Source: Macrothele yani (lineage: Eukaryota > Arthropoda > Arachnida > Araneae > Macrothelidae). From it: 64,000 nucleotides of DNA. The notes beneath the pieces were generated by a model. The model was given only the letters and a program-made list of their open reading frames with translations. It was not told the DNA's origin and made no database searches. Made by a program: the position numbers and the translations under genes. The stretch lies in the NCBI GenBank assembly GCA_039090855.1, contig CM077001.1:119910922-119974921 (forward strand). Direction: 5' to 3'. Below are positions 9,131 through 19,715 of the stretch, piece by piece. Position 1 is the stretch's first letter, and each line of letters opens with the position of its first letter.

Positions 9131-11889
9131 CATCATCATCATTGTCAACCATTATCAATCCACTGCTGGACGAAGGTCTCCCCAAGTTTCCTCCACAACG
9201 GTCTGTCTTGTGCCAGTCTCCTCCATGTCACCCCTGCATACTTTCGAATTTCATCCACCCATCTCCCATGTGGTCTTCTTCTGGGTCTTTTCCTGTCCCT
9301 TGGGATCCAATCTAAAATTTCGGCTGTCCATCGATGATCTGTCCTTCTGGCAGTATGTCCAGCCCATTGCCATTTCAGGGATTTAACTCTGATCATGATG
9401 TCTTCCACTCTTGTCATTTTTCGGATCCACGAGTTCCTCTTCTTATCTCTCCTGGTTACACCAAGTATGCACCTCTCCATGCTTCTTTGAGTTGTCTGCA
9501 GCCTTTGTATGTCTCTTTTAGTTAAGGTCCACGTCTCTGCACCATACGTAAGCACTGGAAGGATGCATTGATCAAACACTTTTCTTTTAAGACATAATGG
9601 CATATTGCTCTTGAAAATTATGCTGTTTCTTCCAAAAGCTCTCCAGGCAAGTTTTGTACGCCGATTAATTTCTTCATCAATGTGACCCTCACTTGATATC
9701 TGCTGTCCAAGATAAACGTACGTATCTGTTATCTCAAGCTTTTCTCCATCAATCGATAAATCTTCATTTCTTGTAAAAGCATTGAACATCACTTTTGTCT
9801 TCTGAAAGTTCATTTTTAATCCCACTTCTTTACTCTTGTCAGCAAGTTCCTGGATCATACTCTGCAGCTCTGATGGGCTAGTTGCAAAAATGACTACGTC
9901 ATCAGCAAAACGAAGGTGGGTTAGATAATCTCCATTAATCTTTATCCCCTTGTTTTCCCAGCTCAGTGACTGAAAAACACCCTCCAATGTGGCATTAAAG
10001 AGCTTCGGAGATATGGTGTCACCTTGTCTCACTCCCTTTCCAATTTTTATGTGTGTTGTATTTTCAAACAGCCTAATCTTTGCACTTGCATTTTCATAGA
10101 TGTTATTAATAATATTAATGTATGCATCTTCAATACCGCAGGTTTTCAGAGCCATTGTAACTGCTGATGGTTTCACCGAATCAAAGGCTTTTTCATAATC
10201 GATAAAAGCCATGCACAATGGAAGTTCATATTCCCTCGCTCTTTCAATTAGTTCTCTCAGCACATGGATATGATCTATTGTGCTGTAGCCACTCCTGAAT
10301 CCAGCTTGTTCTCTCGGTTGAGCCATGTCCAGTGTTACCTTCAAGCGGTGTGAAAGAACTTTAGTGAAGATTTTATAAACTACTGATAGGAGGCTGATAG
10401 GTCTGTAGTTTCCGAGATCCTCAATGTCACCTTTCTTATGTAGCAGGATCATTGTAGCGGTGTTCCAATCCTCAGGAATCTTTCCTTCATTAAGGCATCG
10501 AGTGAAAATTTGGGCGAGTACTGTTTCGATTTCTCCACTTGCTTCTTGTATGATGTCTACAGTAATTCCATCTTCTCCTGGAGCTTTCCCCCGCTTCATG
10601 TTCTTGATTGCATGTGCAACTTCTGCTGGAAGGACTGGAGGAACTCTGGTACTGGTATCTTTCATGATGTCTGGAGTGCATGTATCATCCCTTTCATATA
10701 ATTTGGAATAGAAATCTTTCACTCTTGTCAAAATTTCGCCTCTATTTCTTGTTACAGAACCATCTTCTTTTCTCAGTGCCATAATCTGTTTTCTTCCTTT
10801 ACTGAGATGTCCCTTTGCTATCTTTAGGCTTTGGTTGTTTTCAATTGCTTTCCTCACTAGTTCACAGTTGAATTTTCTTACGTCTTCAGTGATACTTTTT
10901 CGTACTGTCTTGCATAGCTCTATATATATTCCACTTTGGAAGTCGCATCTTCTTTAGTTGTCCTCATCTCTCTTCTTTTTTGCATCAACATTTTCGTTTT
11001 TCCTGATAATTTATTTACATGCAACTTGTTCTTAGACCCAGCTAATTTTGTTGCTGTTTCCATAAGAGCTTTGGTTACTTTTCTGTTAACTTCAGAAATA
11101 TCCACTTCTTCCGATGTTAGGCCTTCTAAAGCAGAGAACCTGTTCTTCAGTTCCAACTTGAAGGTATTATGGTGTTTTTTAAGGTTGGTTATGTCAATAG
11201 ATTTTGTTTGTCTTATGAGCTTGCCACGTTCAAGTTTAGTGTTGAGGTGCATCTTACATCTCACCAATCTATGGTCACTACCTGTGTTGAACTTGTTTAG
11301 CACACTGCAGTCTTCTATGACGAATTTTTTGTTACACATAATAAAATCAATTTCACTTGTCGTCCCATTTGGATGTCTCCATGTCCATTTCCTGTGTGGC
11401 TTTTTCTTGAAGAAGGAGTTCAAGATGAAAAACCCTTCTGCCTCTGCAAACTCAACGAGAGTATTTCCACGCTGGTTTCTGTTGCCGTGACCGAATTTAC
11501 CTACTGAAGTTTCATTCTGTTGCCGTTGCCCTATTTTTGCATTGAAATCTCCCATAATTATTTTCAAGTGCTGCTTACCTTTATTATTTAGATGACAAAT
11601 TTCCTCATAAAATTCTTCAATTTCTTCTTCAGGATGACTTGTGGTGGGTGCATAAGTTTGAATAATCTGAGCCTGGTATCTTTTCGAGAGTTGGATAACA
11701 AGCCGTGCAGCTCTATCAGAGGAACTTTCAACTTCTACAACTTTATCCTTCAGTTTCTTGTTTATTATAAATCCAACACCACTAGTTCTGCCAGTAACTG
11801 TCCCACGATAGTAGAAGAGATGTCCACTTTTCAGTTCGATGAGATCTTCTCCTTTTCTCCTTACCCTCACTTAGCCCCACGATGTCCCA

Positions 11890-11892
<3 letters not shown>
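9131..11892 (-). mobile_element. RTE-type non-LTR retrotransposon, 5'-truncated
   Basis: The longest RTE copy in the window, read on the minus strand. Its 3' end (9131) is a short (GAT)n tail on the coding strand. Its 5' end stops at a TA tract (11892) within the endonuclease domain, just upstream of the peptide WDIVGLSEVRRKGED. It lies between two copies of 'attagaa/tcagaatgatag'-like sequence from the Tc1-A subterminal region, so it was inserted into Tc1-A. Confidence 0.9.
9145..11890 (-). pseudogene. RTE ORF2: endonuclease plus reverse transcriptase (one frameshift)
   Basis: ORF2 proteins nick target DNA and reverse-transcribe the element RNA at the nick. The upstream frame (11870-10920, 316 residues) is an APE-type endonuclease lacking its first segment, with GDFNAKIG at residues 107-114 and SDHRLV at 198-203. 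The downstream frame (10857-9145, 570 residues) is the reverse transcriptase: GKAPGEDGI near 91, NYRPISLL near 150, FIDYEKAFDS near 218, GVRQGDTISP near 275, the catalytic FADD at 317-320, and the RTE C-terminal YGAETWTL region. The frames differ by two bases; a TA tract at 10919-10929 carries an apparent extra TA, after which coding similarity resumes without loss. Apart from this and the 5' truncation it looks intact, so it is probably the youngest RTE copy here. Confidence 0.92.
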
Positions 11893-11927
<35 letters not shown>

Positions 11928-11957
11928 CAGAATGATAGTTTATATATATATACTATA

Positions 11958-13321
11958 CCGTGCAAATTAATTGGGACAAGCTATTTTATTCTCAGAATTT
12001 TGTGATGTGATCGCCAGTTGATGTCGGAAACCCACGTAAACCGGTTTTATCAGCTGCGAGGTGGTGTGACTGTTAGAACTTGATAGTAAGAATATGGTTT
12101 GACCGGTTTTAAACAGGAAACAGGCACTTCAGCTTCAGTTGTGAGCTTTCGTGTGTGACAGGTGGATGTTAGTTTTTGCTCTCTGTGAGTACGTGTTGCT
12201 TTCGTGTATTGAAAAATGGATATTTCCCCAAGGAAGCGTGCAAAATTCACTGCTCTGAAGGATCACACTTCTATGATAGTGAGAAATATCGCCTCTGCAG
12301 TTGATGTACGCAAATCAAGTGTATCAAGACTGCTTACGTGATACAATGCATCTGGATGATCGTCTCGAAAAAGGAGAGGTAAATGTGGAAGAAAACGAAA
12401 AACAACTCCACGAACCGATAAATATCTAATCAGAAATAGTAAAATGAATCCAAATAAAAAAAACCGACCTTCAAAGAGATTTATTGGCTAGTGGTTGTGA
12501 TGTTAGTGATTCAACTGCACGCCGTAGGCTTCTGAAAGTTGGCCGGAGAGAAAGAAGACCAACAAAAAAACAATATTTGAATGCGAAAATGAAGATAAAA
12601 CGATTAGCATGGGCCAAAAAATATAAATCATGGACTGCTGACGACTGGAAAAAGGTAATTTTCAGTGATGAAACTTATTTATTTGTGCAGGGTTACCAAG
12701 CAAATGTCGTTAGACGAAGCAACTGTGAACCCTTAAGACCTGAGCATGTCAAACAAACTGTAAAACACCCTCTGAAACAGATGTTTTGGGGTTTTTTCAC
12801 ATTAAATAGCACTGGAAGCTTAGTTCCTGTTCAAGGTATGATGAATTCAGCCAAATACGAAGAAATATTATAACGTAGGATTGTTCCATTCTTGCAAGCT
12901 TTTGACGGGACATTTCAACATGACTTGGCCCCATGTCACAATTCGAAATTAGTCAAGAATTTCATGCTGGAAAATCAAATTCATTTGCTTGACTGGCCTG
13001 GAAATTCACCAGACTTAAAACCCATAGAAAACTTGTGGAATATTTTGAAGAGACGTTTAGGTAAAATGGACTGTACAACCAAAGAACGCATGATAACGAA
13101 TGCTATAAAAGTGTGGGTCCACGATTATGACGTCAGAAATATGTGCACTCAATTAATGGAGTCAATGCCAAAACGAATTAAAGAGGTCATTTCTGCTAAA
13201 GGAGGATATACTTCATACTAATACAGATATTTATCAGTGTATATCAAGGCATAGAATGATATAAAGGCATAGTTTTGGAAAAAAGAGGGATTTTTTACTT
13301 TGTCCTAATTAATTTGCACAG
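11958..13321 (+). mobile_element. Tc1-B, Tc1-like transposon with TIRs
   Basis: The ends match as inverted repeats: left ccgtgcaaattaattgggac, right read inward ctgtgcaaattaattaggac. TA flanks both sides (11956-11957 and 13322-13323). The 1364 bp length fits one transposase gene on the plus strand. It lies beside the RTE within Tc1-A's left subterminal region. Confidence 0.93.
12216..13221 (+). pseudogene. Tc1-B transposase (nearly intact, one stop, N-terminal frameshift)
   Basis: A DD34E transposase. The start at 12216 gives MDISPRKRAKFTALKD and a first helix-turn-helix, then the frame is lost near 12340. From 12469 the frame is good: CDVSDSTARRRLLKVGR is the second helix-turn-helix, VIFSDETYLFV carries the first catalytic Asp, HDLAPCHNSK the second, and NSPDLKPIENLWN the Glu. 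The only internal stop after 12484 is TAA at 12871-12873, with the same frame continuing to the normal C-terminal GGYTSY end at 13221. It belongs to a different subfamily from Tc1-D to Tc1-I. Confidence 0.9.
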
Positions 13322-13322
13322 T

Positions 13323-14770
13323 ATAGTATATACTGTATATATATCATTAGAAAGATAATTTATGCAAAATATAATGCAGCATACTTTGTTTTAAAACCCT
13401 AGCAGTTATGTCCGTTCTCCGAACGGTGAATGACGTTGAACATAAAATTAAAGAAAAAACAAGCAATTAAGTGAAAGAAAAGTAATTTAGATCCGTAACT
13501 GTTTTACGATTTACAACAGGATCGTGTCGTTGTAAATGCATACGGTTTGACGCAAAGCGGATCAGGCTTTGGCGTCCCTTAATTTTCAGTCAAAATTTCA
13601 TGGAATTTATACAGCATTTCAACGTTTCTGACATAATTATCTTTAAACCTATCAGCATTTTGCACAGTAAATGTTGCTTGGTGTTTAGAATTTTGTAGGT
13701 ATCCAGACCTTAAGGACTGTCATCATGCAATTTTCATATTTCAAGGTCATCGAGAAGTGGTCAAACAATTCGCAAAGAATTCAAGCAGAGAATGTTCCAG
13801 AGCCGCCATTCTTGTTTGTTTGTTTGTTTGTTATCTGACTCTTCTACGTATTTGGACCTTAAGACCTATCAACATGACAATTTTCAAATCTCCAGGTAAT
13901 GTAGAAGTGGTTAAACAATTCGCAAAAACTTCAAGTACGGAAATGTTCGATAGCCACAATCTTTATTTTTATTTTTATTTTTTTTTTATTTTATGCCGGC
14001 GGAAAACGCCGAAATTTAAAAGCGCTGCTTCGTCATTAAGCATTGCGTCATTACTAATTGAATTGTAGCCTGTCCTCTCACCCAATGAGAAGAGAGTGCT
14101 AAAAGTAGCTGTGTCACCAGGGCAGCTGGTCACGGGACCAGAACTTTCCTGTGTGGTTACCGTTGAAGACAGAGGAAGCTGTTTGTTCCTTTCCTTTGCG
14201 TCTTTAAAAAAATTTTAAAAATCAGAAAATGATTTTTTTCTTAAATACTTTTTTAAAGAGGGATGATAGTTGTGAATTTATGCTGTAAAAATTGCAATGC
14301 GTTATGATATACTGTATAGTTTGCCATATATCCGTTTTTAAAATGGATCCCATCGCGAAATATAGAATTCCATGAAATTTATAAATTTAATTTCTCGTAA
14401 ACTAAATCGAAATTCAAAAAAAGGGGCGACGAGGTGCAAAAATTCGGCTATGGCCCTACATGCCTACAATCTGTTGCTGTTAGTGTGTCCAGAACGCGAA
14501 CTGATAGCACTTTTTTGCTTACCTTAACTTTGAAATACAATAGCTCTTGAAGTATCGCTGGAATCGAAAAACGGCTGATTTCAGCGTATTTTCCAAACAA
14601 TTCTCTACAAACGATGTAAATTTCATATTTTTGTATTTAATACGTTTTGTGCTGTGAGCTAGGAAAGCGCAAGTGTCGCGAAATTTCTAAAACAGCGGCG
14701 GCAGTTATTTTTTTAGAATAGAGAGATTGCATTTTAAAAGAAGCTATACACAGAAAACCATGATAAAAAG
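13323..14770. other. Tc1-A left subterminal region and unrecognised insert
   Basis: 13330-13360 repeats the Tc1-A subterminal word also found inverted near 22445. The rest up to the transposase end has no recognisable domain. It includes a ~150 bp direct duplication (13698-13965), a (TTTG)n-like run near 13815, an A/T-rich tract near 13970 and a region near 14030-14200 with no match I can name. Confidence 0.4.
13698..13965. repeat. Two ~150-bp direct repeats
   Basis: 'ccttaaggactgtcatcatg…gtggtcaaacaattcgcaaa…gaatgttccagagccgcca' from about 13708 recurs with divergence from about 13858 ('ccttaagacctatcaacatg…gtggttaaacaattcgcaaa…'). The spacing is 150 bp. Confidence 0.75.
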
Positions 14771-14774
14771 TATT

Positions 14775-15315
14775 TTATAACTTCTCACTATTTTTGTTAG
14801 TATTTAGTCGGGAACCTTTCGCAGCAATTACAGCCTTACAACGGCGTCCCATGGAGTCAACCAAGCGTTTTAGTTCATCACGTGTCATAATGTGAAACCA
14901 AGAGTGTATTATTGTTTCTATCAATTATGCTTTACTACTTGGTTGCTTCTGACAAACAAGTTTCTTTGACTGGCTCCACAGATTTTTTATTGGATTCACG
15001 TCAGGGCTGTTACCTCTCCATTCCAGCGGTGTAATATAATTTTCCTGAAAACCACTTTTTGCACACAGCAAAAAGACATGACAAGGAGCTGCATCCTGTT
15101 GAAATATGCATATAGGCTTCATTATCCTGAAAAAGATCAAGCGCTGAAGGCTTCGTTTTGGCTCAGGTATATCAATGATGTATTTCTTGCCATTTAAAAT
15201 ACCGTTAATCACACAAATTCTGCCCACATCTTTTCCTGTCATACACCCCCATTTCATAACACTAACTGGATGCTTCATGGTAGCTGTAATGCATTCAGGC
15301 CAAAAATCTTCCGTA
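14775..15315 (-). pseudogene. Tc1-A transposase, C-terminal DDE segment
   Basis: Contains MKHPVSVMKWGC, FQQDAAPCHVF (second catalytic Asp) and EWRGNSPDVNPIKNLWS, where the expected catalytic Glu in PIENLW is Lys. A frame break near 14925 is followed by the family-like C-terminus TRDELKRLVDSMGRR and AVIAAKG. Its upstream end is cut at 15315 by the long-TIR element, inside what should be the 'GEDF' segment. Confidence 0.88.
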
Positions 15316-16270
15316 AATGTGTAAATTAGCGTCCTAAATTATTTCGTCGGAAAAATGTTAGTACCTGCGAAAAGTGTGACGTACAGATTTTAGATAATGG
15401 AAATTAAGGGCAAATGGTGCAGAAATTTCATGTTTTAAATGTCTTTTAAAGATTGTATTGTAATATTTACCTGTAAGTGCGATGCTGTGAAGAGACGCTG
15501 CGGTAGGCCTAACACATCGCTACCGCGATGATGTCAAGCTTTGCTCCGCTGAGAGGAAGATTCGCTGTGGCGTGTAATTAACGCTCGGATGAATACAAGT
15601 ACAGCCCCGTACGTTTTTGCCAAGGGAGCGAAGCATCATGTACTCATACGCTACAGAATATAGTTCGTTCGGGTTTTGTCATTGTTTTTAAAGCAGATGT
15701 CGAGAAATGTTTCGTTCTTTCACACATGATTCCCTGATTCCAAATGGAAAGTACGAATGTGGCTTTCTATGTTGTACAGGAAACTGGGGAAGTATAACTT
15801 TCGGTACTGCTTATAACGTCTTCCATTCGTAGCTGATTTGCTGTGTCACTGCAGTTTTTCTTCTCCTGTTAATATTTTGTTTGTAGGTCAGTTTCTATCT
15901 CACTGATACGACGTATATTTTGCAAAACAAAGAGGTTTTTCCTGCCAACAACGTACAGGATAGAACAAAATAAAGGGTGGATAATCTGGACCTATTTTCT
16001 GTATCGTATCACTACAACATTTATCGCTCTCCTGCCAACAACGTAACCATTTTCTTTTGTACTCTTCCGCCCGTCATTTCGGTACAGCAACGAGCTTTCC
16101 TTTTAAAGGAGCAAAACTTGACATCGTCACGGTACCGATGCGTAAGGCCTACCGCAGCGTCTCTTCACAGCATCGCACTTACAGGTAAATGTTACGATAA
16201 AAATCTTTAAAAGACATTTCAAATATGAAATTTCTGCATCATTTGCCATTAATTTCCATACTCTAAAATA

Positions 16271-17488
16271 CACTATCTACCAACAAGTAATTGGGCACCT
16301 GTGATAGCAAAGGAAAACGAAGTTTATTCACCTTCAATAGTTGGTGAAGCCTCCACGAGCGGCAATTACAGCTGCGACCCTCCGAGGCATACTCTCAACC
16401 AGGCGTTGTACGACGGCTAGCGGTATTTTCTTCCACTCGGCTTGGAGAAGACAGATCAGTTCCTTCACCGATTTCGGACGGTAGTGGCACCCCTTAAGTC
16501 GACGCTCCAACTCGTCCCAGAGGTGCTCGATAGGGTTAAGGTCCGGGCTCTGCGCAGGCCAGTACATTCGATTAACCCCACTGTCACCATACCAAGCCAT
16601 GGTGGACCTCGCAACATGACAGGTGGCATTGCCATCCTGAAAGTAACATGGGTCCACCCCGTAAAACTGCCACAACGTAGGAAGCGCATGGTCATCCAAA
16701 ATGGTGCAGTAGGTCTCTGCGTTAAGTCTACCAGGAATTGCGACCAAGGGTCCCGTGCCATACCAGGAGAAACACCCCATAGCATAATTCCACCGCCGCC
16801 GAACTTCACAGTTGGCACAATACATTCTGGCAGGAGGCGTTCTCCAGGCAGACGCCAAACCCAGACCCTGTCATCCGAACGGTAAAGGGTGAACCTTGAT
16901 TCGTCGCCCCAGAGAACATGTTTCCACTGTTCAACGGTCCACTGCCGACGTTCTTTGCACCACGTTAGCCCAGCAGCGCTATTGGACTTGGTGATCAAAG
17001 GCTTGTGGGCGGCAGCACGTCCATGATAACCGAGCTGATGGGCTTCCTTACGGATGGTATTCATCGAAAGAACACTCCCGGATGCTTGTTGAAATTCCTC
17101 GCGGATGTGGCCCATCGATTTAGTGCGGTTCTTCCGAATTTCTCTGGCCAGCACCCACCGGTCTCTAACTCCCAGTTTTGTGGGTCTGCCGGGTCGGGGC
17201 ACATTCCGACAGTCACCTCTCGTCTTCCACTTGGCAATCACGTAAGCCACTGTCGATTTTGGGTACTTCAACTCGCTGGATATGTCACGTATGGATCAGC
17301 CATTTCTGTGATACCCGACGGTTACACCTTTCTCGAAATCAGAGAGCTCCGAACTGCGTGACATCTTGCATGCGACTGGTTGCGTTGTTGTTTCCCACAC
17401 GATATTTAACGGCGGCGGCCGTGACGTGTATCAGGACCGCAAATATCGTCGATTGCAGTGGTGTCCAATTACTTGTTGGTAGATGGTG
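16271..17488 (-). mobile_element. Tc1-C, Tc1-like transposon with TIRs
   Basis: The ends are near-perfect inverted repeats: left cactatctaccaacaagtaa, right read inward caccatctaccaacaagtaa, then 'ttgg'. TA flanks both sides (16269-16270, 17489-17490). The transposase is on the minus strand. It was inserted into the right arm of the long-TIR element, because sequence on either side of it continues the arm. Confidence 0.93.
16334..17364 (-). pseudogene. Tc1-C transposase (stop and frameshift)
   Basis: The start at 17364 gives MSRSSELSDFEKGVTVGYHR, the first helix-turn-helix, interrupted by TGA at 17296-17298 where Trp is expected. The frame continues (STVAYVIAKWKTRG, a GRP hinge, second helix-turn-helix, VLWGDESRFTLY with the first Asp). 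A one-base deletion near 16777 shifts the frame after IMLWG, and coding resumes as CFSWYGTGPLVAIPG through SPDLNPIEHLWDELERR to GGFTNY at 16334. The second catalytic motif reads FQDGNATCH; if relatives read FQDDNA, the catalytic Asp is Gly here. Confidence 0.9.
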
Positions 17489-17709
17489 TATGTACGTCGC
17501 ACTTTTTCCAGGTACTAAAATTTTTCCGACGAAATAATTTAGGACCCTAATCTACACATTTACCAAATCTTCTGCCCTTCTCTTCTTACATACTTTATTC
17601 CATCACTACGAAATATAGATATTATTGTCTCATCACTCTAGATTACTCTGTCCCATTGTCCCTCATACCAATTAGCATGGTTTGTAGCCCATTCTAATAT
17701 TTTCCTTCC

Positions 17710-18250
17710 AGTGGTGCACACAGGAATTCTTGTTGGAAGGGAGCTATATATATAGTATACGTACACAATGTGTGTGTACGCGGAATTCGCTAAATGTAGT
17801 GTATGCCTATAGTTTATATACGGTTGTGACGTACGTGGCTGTTAATCTCTTTGGGGCTTTCGGAAGAAGACAGCGTGTAATGAAAGACACTATGTCAGAC
17901 ACAATGTAATTTTTTGAACATGTAAAATAATGTTTCATTTGTGACGTACGTCGCTCTTAATCTCTTTGGGGCTTTGGGAAGAAGACACCGTGTAATAGAA
18001 AACATTATGTCGGACACTATGTAATTTTTTGAACATGTAAAATAATATTTTTGAATGTTTAATTTGTGATGTACGTCGTTCTTAATCTCTTTGGGACTTT
18101 GGGAAGAAAACACCATGTAATAGAAGACACTATGTAATTTTTTGAACATGTAAAATAATATTTTTAAATGTCTAATTTGTGATGTACGTCGCTCTTAATC
18201 TCCTTGGAGGGGCTTAAGCCCCAAAGCCTCCTCCGTGGGTGCGCCAATGC
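17710..18250. mobile_element. hAT-type MITE with internal tandem repeats
   Basis: The sequence is flanked by an exact 8-bp duplication TTCCTTCC (17702-17709 and 18251-18258) inside the Tc1-A transposase. The ends are roughly inverted: AGTGGTGCACACAGG on the left and, inverted, GCATTGGCGCACCCACGG on the right, resembling the CAGTGGCG…CCAGG ends common in hAT MITEs. The interior is dominated by ~115 bp units starting near 17826, 17940, 18067 and 18180. No protein is encoded. Confidence 0.75.
17826..18220. repeat. ~113-127-bp tandem repeat inside the hAT MITE
   Basis: Units begin 'gtgacgtacgtcgctcttaa' at 17826, 17940, 18067 and 18180 (with variants), followed by 'tctctttggggctttgggaa', 'gtgtaatagaa' and 'ttgaacatgtaaaataat'. 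Spacings are 114, 127 and 113 bp. Confidence 0.85.
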
Positions 18251-18699
18251 TTCCTTCCTTGATTGGGAGATAGAAATGACATTTTCCTTGGAATTCTAGA
18301 ATTTTAACCAAAGTCTGTGAGTCTGCGTCTAACAGTCCTAGTCCTCATCTTCAAACCACATTGAGACCATTCATTTTTATTTGACTCAGATGATTTTCTT
18401 CTGTCACTCAAACAAGTCTTTTAATTCTTCTACCAATATATGCTGTTGTGCACCTTTTCCTGCCTTTACCAGTTTGATTTTGAATTGACTGTGCCTGCTG
18501 ATACCTCTTGCACATTTTTGAAATACAGTCAAACCTCGATTTAACGAATTTCAAGGAGCCAACAGCCTTGTACGTAAAATCGCGGAATTCGCTAAATCGA
18601 GGAAGCCTTTCAAATGAACAATTCAAATTAAGCTATTGTTCATAACAGAATACGTAAGCAGGTAAGTTCTCTTGCAGTGAAATTTAAATTATCTGTAGT

Positions 18700-18955
18700 G
18701 CATGAATGGAATGCGGGATTACACCATACAATTCAAATTTTAAAATCCGATTTTTTCTTTTTTGTGTAAATATACAAGGATGGTAAGTCAGATTATATTC
18801 GAAAACGTGAAAATTTCGTCTTACTGGAGCGGGTATCGAACCCGCGTCTACCAGATAGCGTCCGGGTATGCTAGGTGATGTAGTACTAACCACTACATGA
18901 TCCAGAACAACCAAGTCTCAAGTGTCGGATTAATTTGAATATAACCATCACAGGA
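18700..18955 (-). mobile_element. SINE-3 copy a (tRNA-like head)
   Basis: On the minus strand an A-box-like 'atgtagtggttagtac' is followed by a B-box-like 'gcgggttcgatacccgc', then a body containing 'cttaccatccttg' and 'tttacac'. A ~17 bp insertion-like stretch (18868-18884) splits the head compared with copies b and c. Confidence 0.75.
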
Positions 18956-19042
18956 TTCGCTAGTCGAAGCAACCGGCATTCCTGGTTAGCGAATCTGGAG
19001 GTTAAGAATTCTATCCCGTGATTGCTTGAAGGAGCAGCTAAA

Positions 19043-19285
19043 TCATGAACGGAATACGGGATTACACCATGCAATACAAATTTTAAAGATGACAATCCGT
19101 TTTTTTGGTGTAAATATGAAAAGGATGGTAAGTCAAATTATATCCGAAAATTTTAAAATTTCTTCATCCTGGAGCGGGAATCGAAACCGCGTCTACCAGA
19201 TAGCGCCCGTGTATGCTAACCACTACACCACCCAGAAGGACCAAGTCTCAAGTTTACAACTAATTTGAATATAACCATAAAAGGA
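19043..19285 (-). mobile_element. SINE-3 copy b
   Basis: Same family: minus-strand 'ggtggtgtagtggttagcat' and a B-box-like 'gcggtttcgattcccgc', with the body 'cttaccatccttttcat'. Its downstream flank 'actaatttgaatataaccat' matches the flank of copies a and c, so the repeated unit extends beyond the tRNA-like part. Confidence 0.78.
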
Positions 19286-19346
19286 TTCGCTAGTCGAAGC
19301 AACTAATTTGAATATAACCATCAAAGGATTCGTTAGTCAAAGCAAG

Positions 19347-19560
19347 ATGGTTATATTCAAATTAATCAGAAACTTAACACTTGGTCGTTTTGGGTGGTGT
19401 AGTGGTTAGCATACCCGAGCGCTATATGGGAGACGCGGATTCGATTCCCGCTTCAGGAAGAAGAAATTTTCAAGTTTTCGGATATTATCTGACTTACCAT
19501 CCTTGTCATGTTTACACCAAAAAACGGATTGCCATCTTTAAGATTTGTATGTGTAGTATA
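19347..19560 (+). mobile_element. SINE-3 copy c
   Basis: Plus-strand copy with A-box-like 'gtggtgtagtggttagcata' and B-box-like 'cggattcgattcccg', followed by 'gacttaccatccttgtcatg' and 'tttacacc'. It lies head-to-head with copy b across a ~60 bp spacer, so the pair could form a hairpin in RNA. Confidence 0.78.
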
Positions 19561-19715
19561 TAACGAAGTAAATTTTTCCGTCATTTTTGGTCTACGCCGG
19601 AAATCGAACCCTAGTCCGCTTATTCTGGAACAAGTCGCTCTACCAACTGAGCTACGCAGACGTTCATTCTATTTGCTATCTGCCTTTATGTCGTGTGAGT
19701 CCTGCTGGCAGCTAA
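19558..19715 (-). mobile_element. SINE-4 copy (tRNA-like)
   Basis: On the minus strand 'gcgtagctcagttggtagag' and 'tagggttcgatttccggcg' are tRNA D-arm and T-arm like. Flanking sequence 'ctatctgcctttatgtcgtg…cctgctggcag' is shared with the copy at 21016-21175, so it is a dispersed repeat rather than a lone tRNA gene. It overlaps the 3' end of the Tigger transposase region. Confidence 0.75.

Larger units (their letters stand above)
15316..17562. mobile_element. Non-autonomous element with ~240-bp terminal inverted repeats
   Basis: The left arm (15316-15545) and right arm (16095-16270 plus 17489-17562) are inverted copies. The terminus reads GTAAATGTGTAAATTAG on the left and, inverted, GTAAATGTGTAGATTAG on the right; inner parts share 'tgtgaagagacgctgcggta'. 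The flanks carry AAATCTTC on both sides, an 8-bp (up to 10-bp with mismatch) target duplication in the Tc1-A transposase. The ~550 bp core shows no transposase. Long arms with an 8-10 bp duplication recall Mutator-like or foldback hAT derivatives; the superfamily is not decided. Tc1-C is inserted in its right arm. Confidence 0.75.

Noticed and set aside
16442..17537. Plus-strand open frames across Tc1-C
   Set aside because: They are antisense shadows of the minus-strand transposase.
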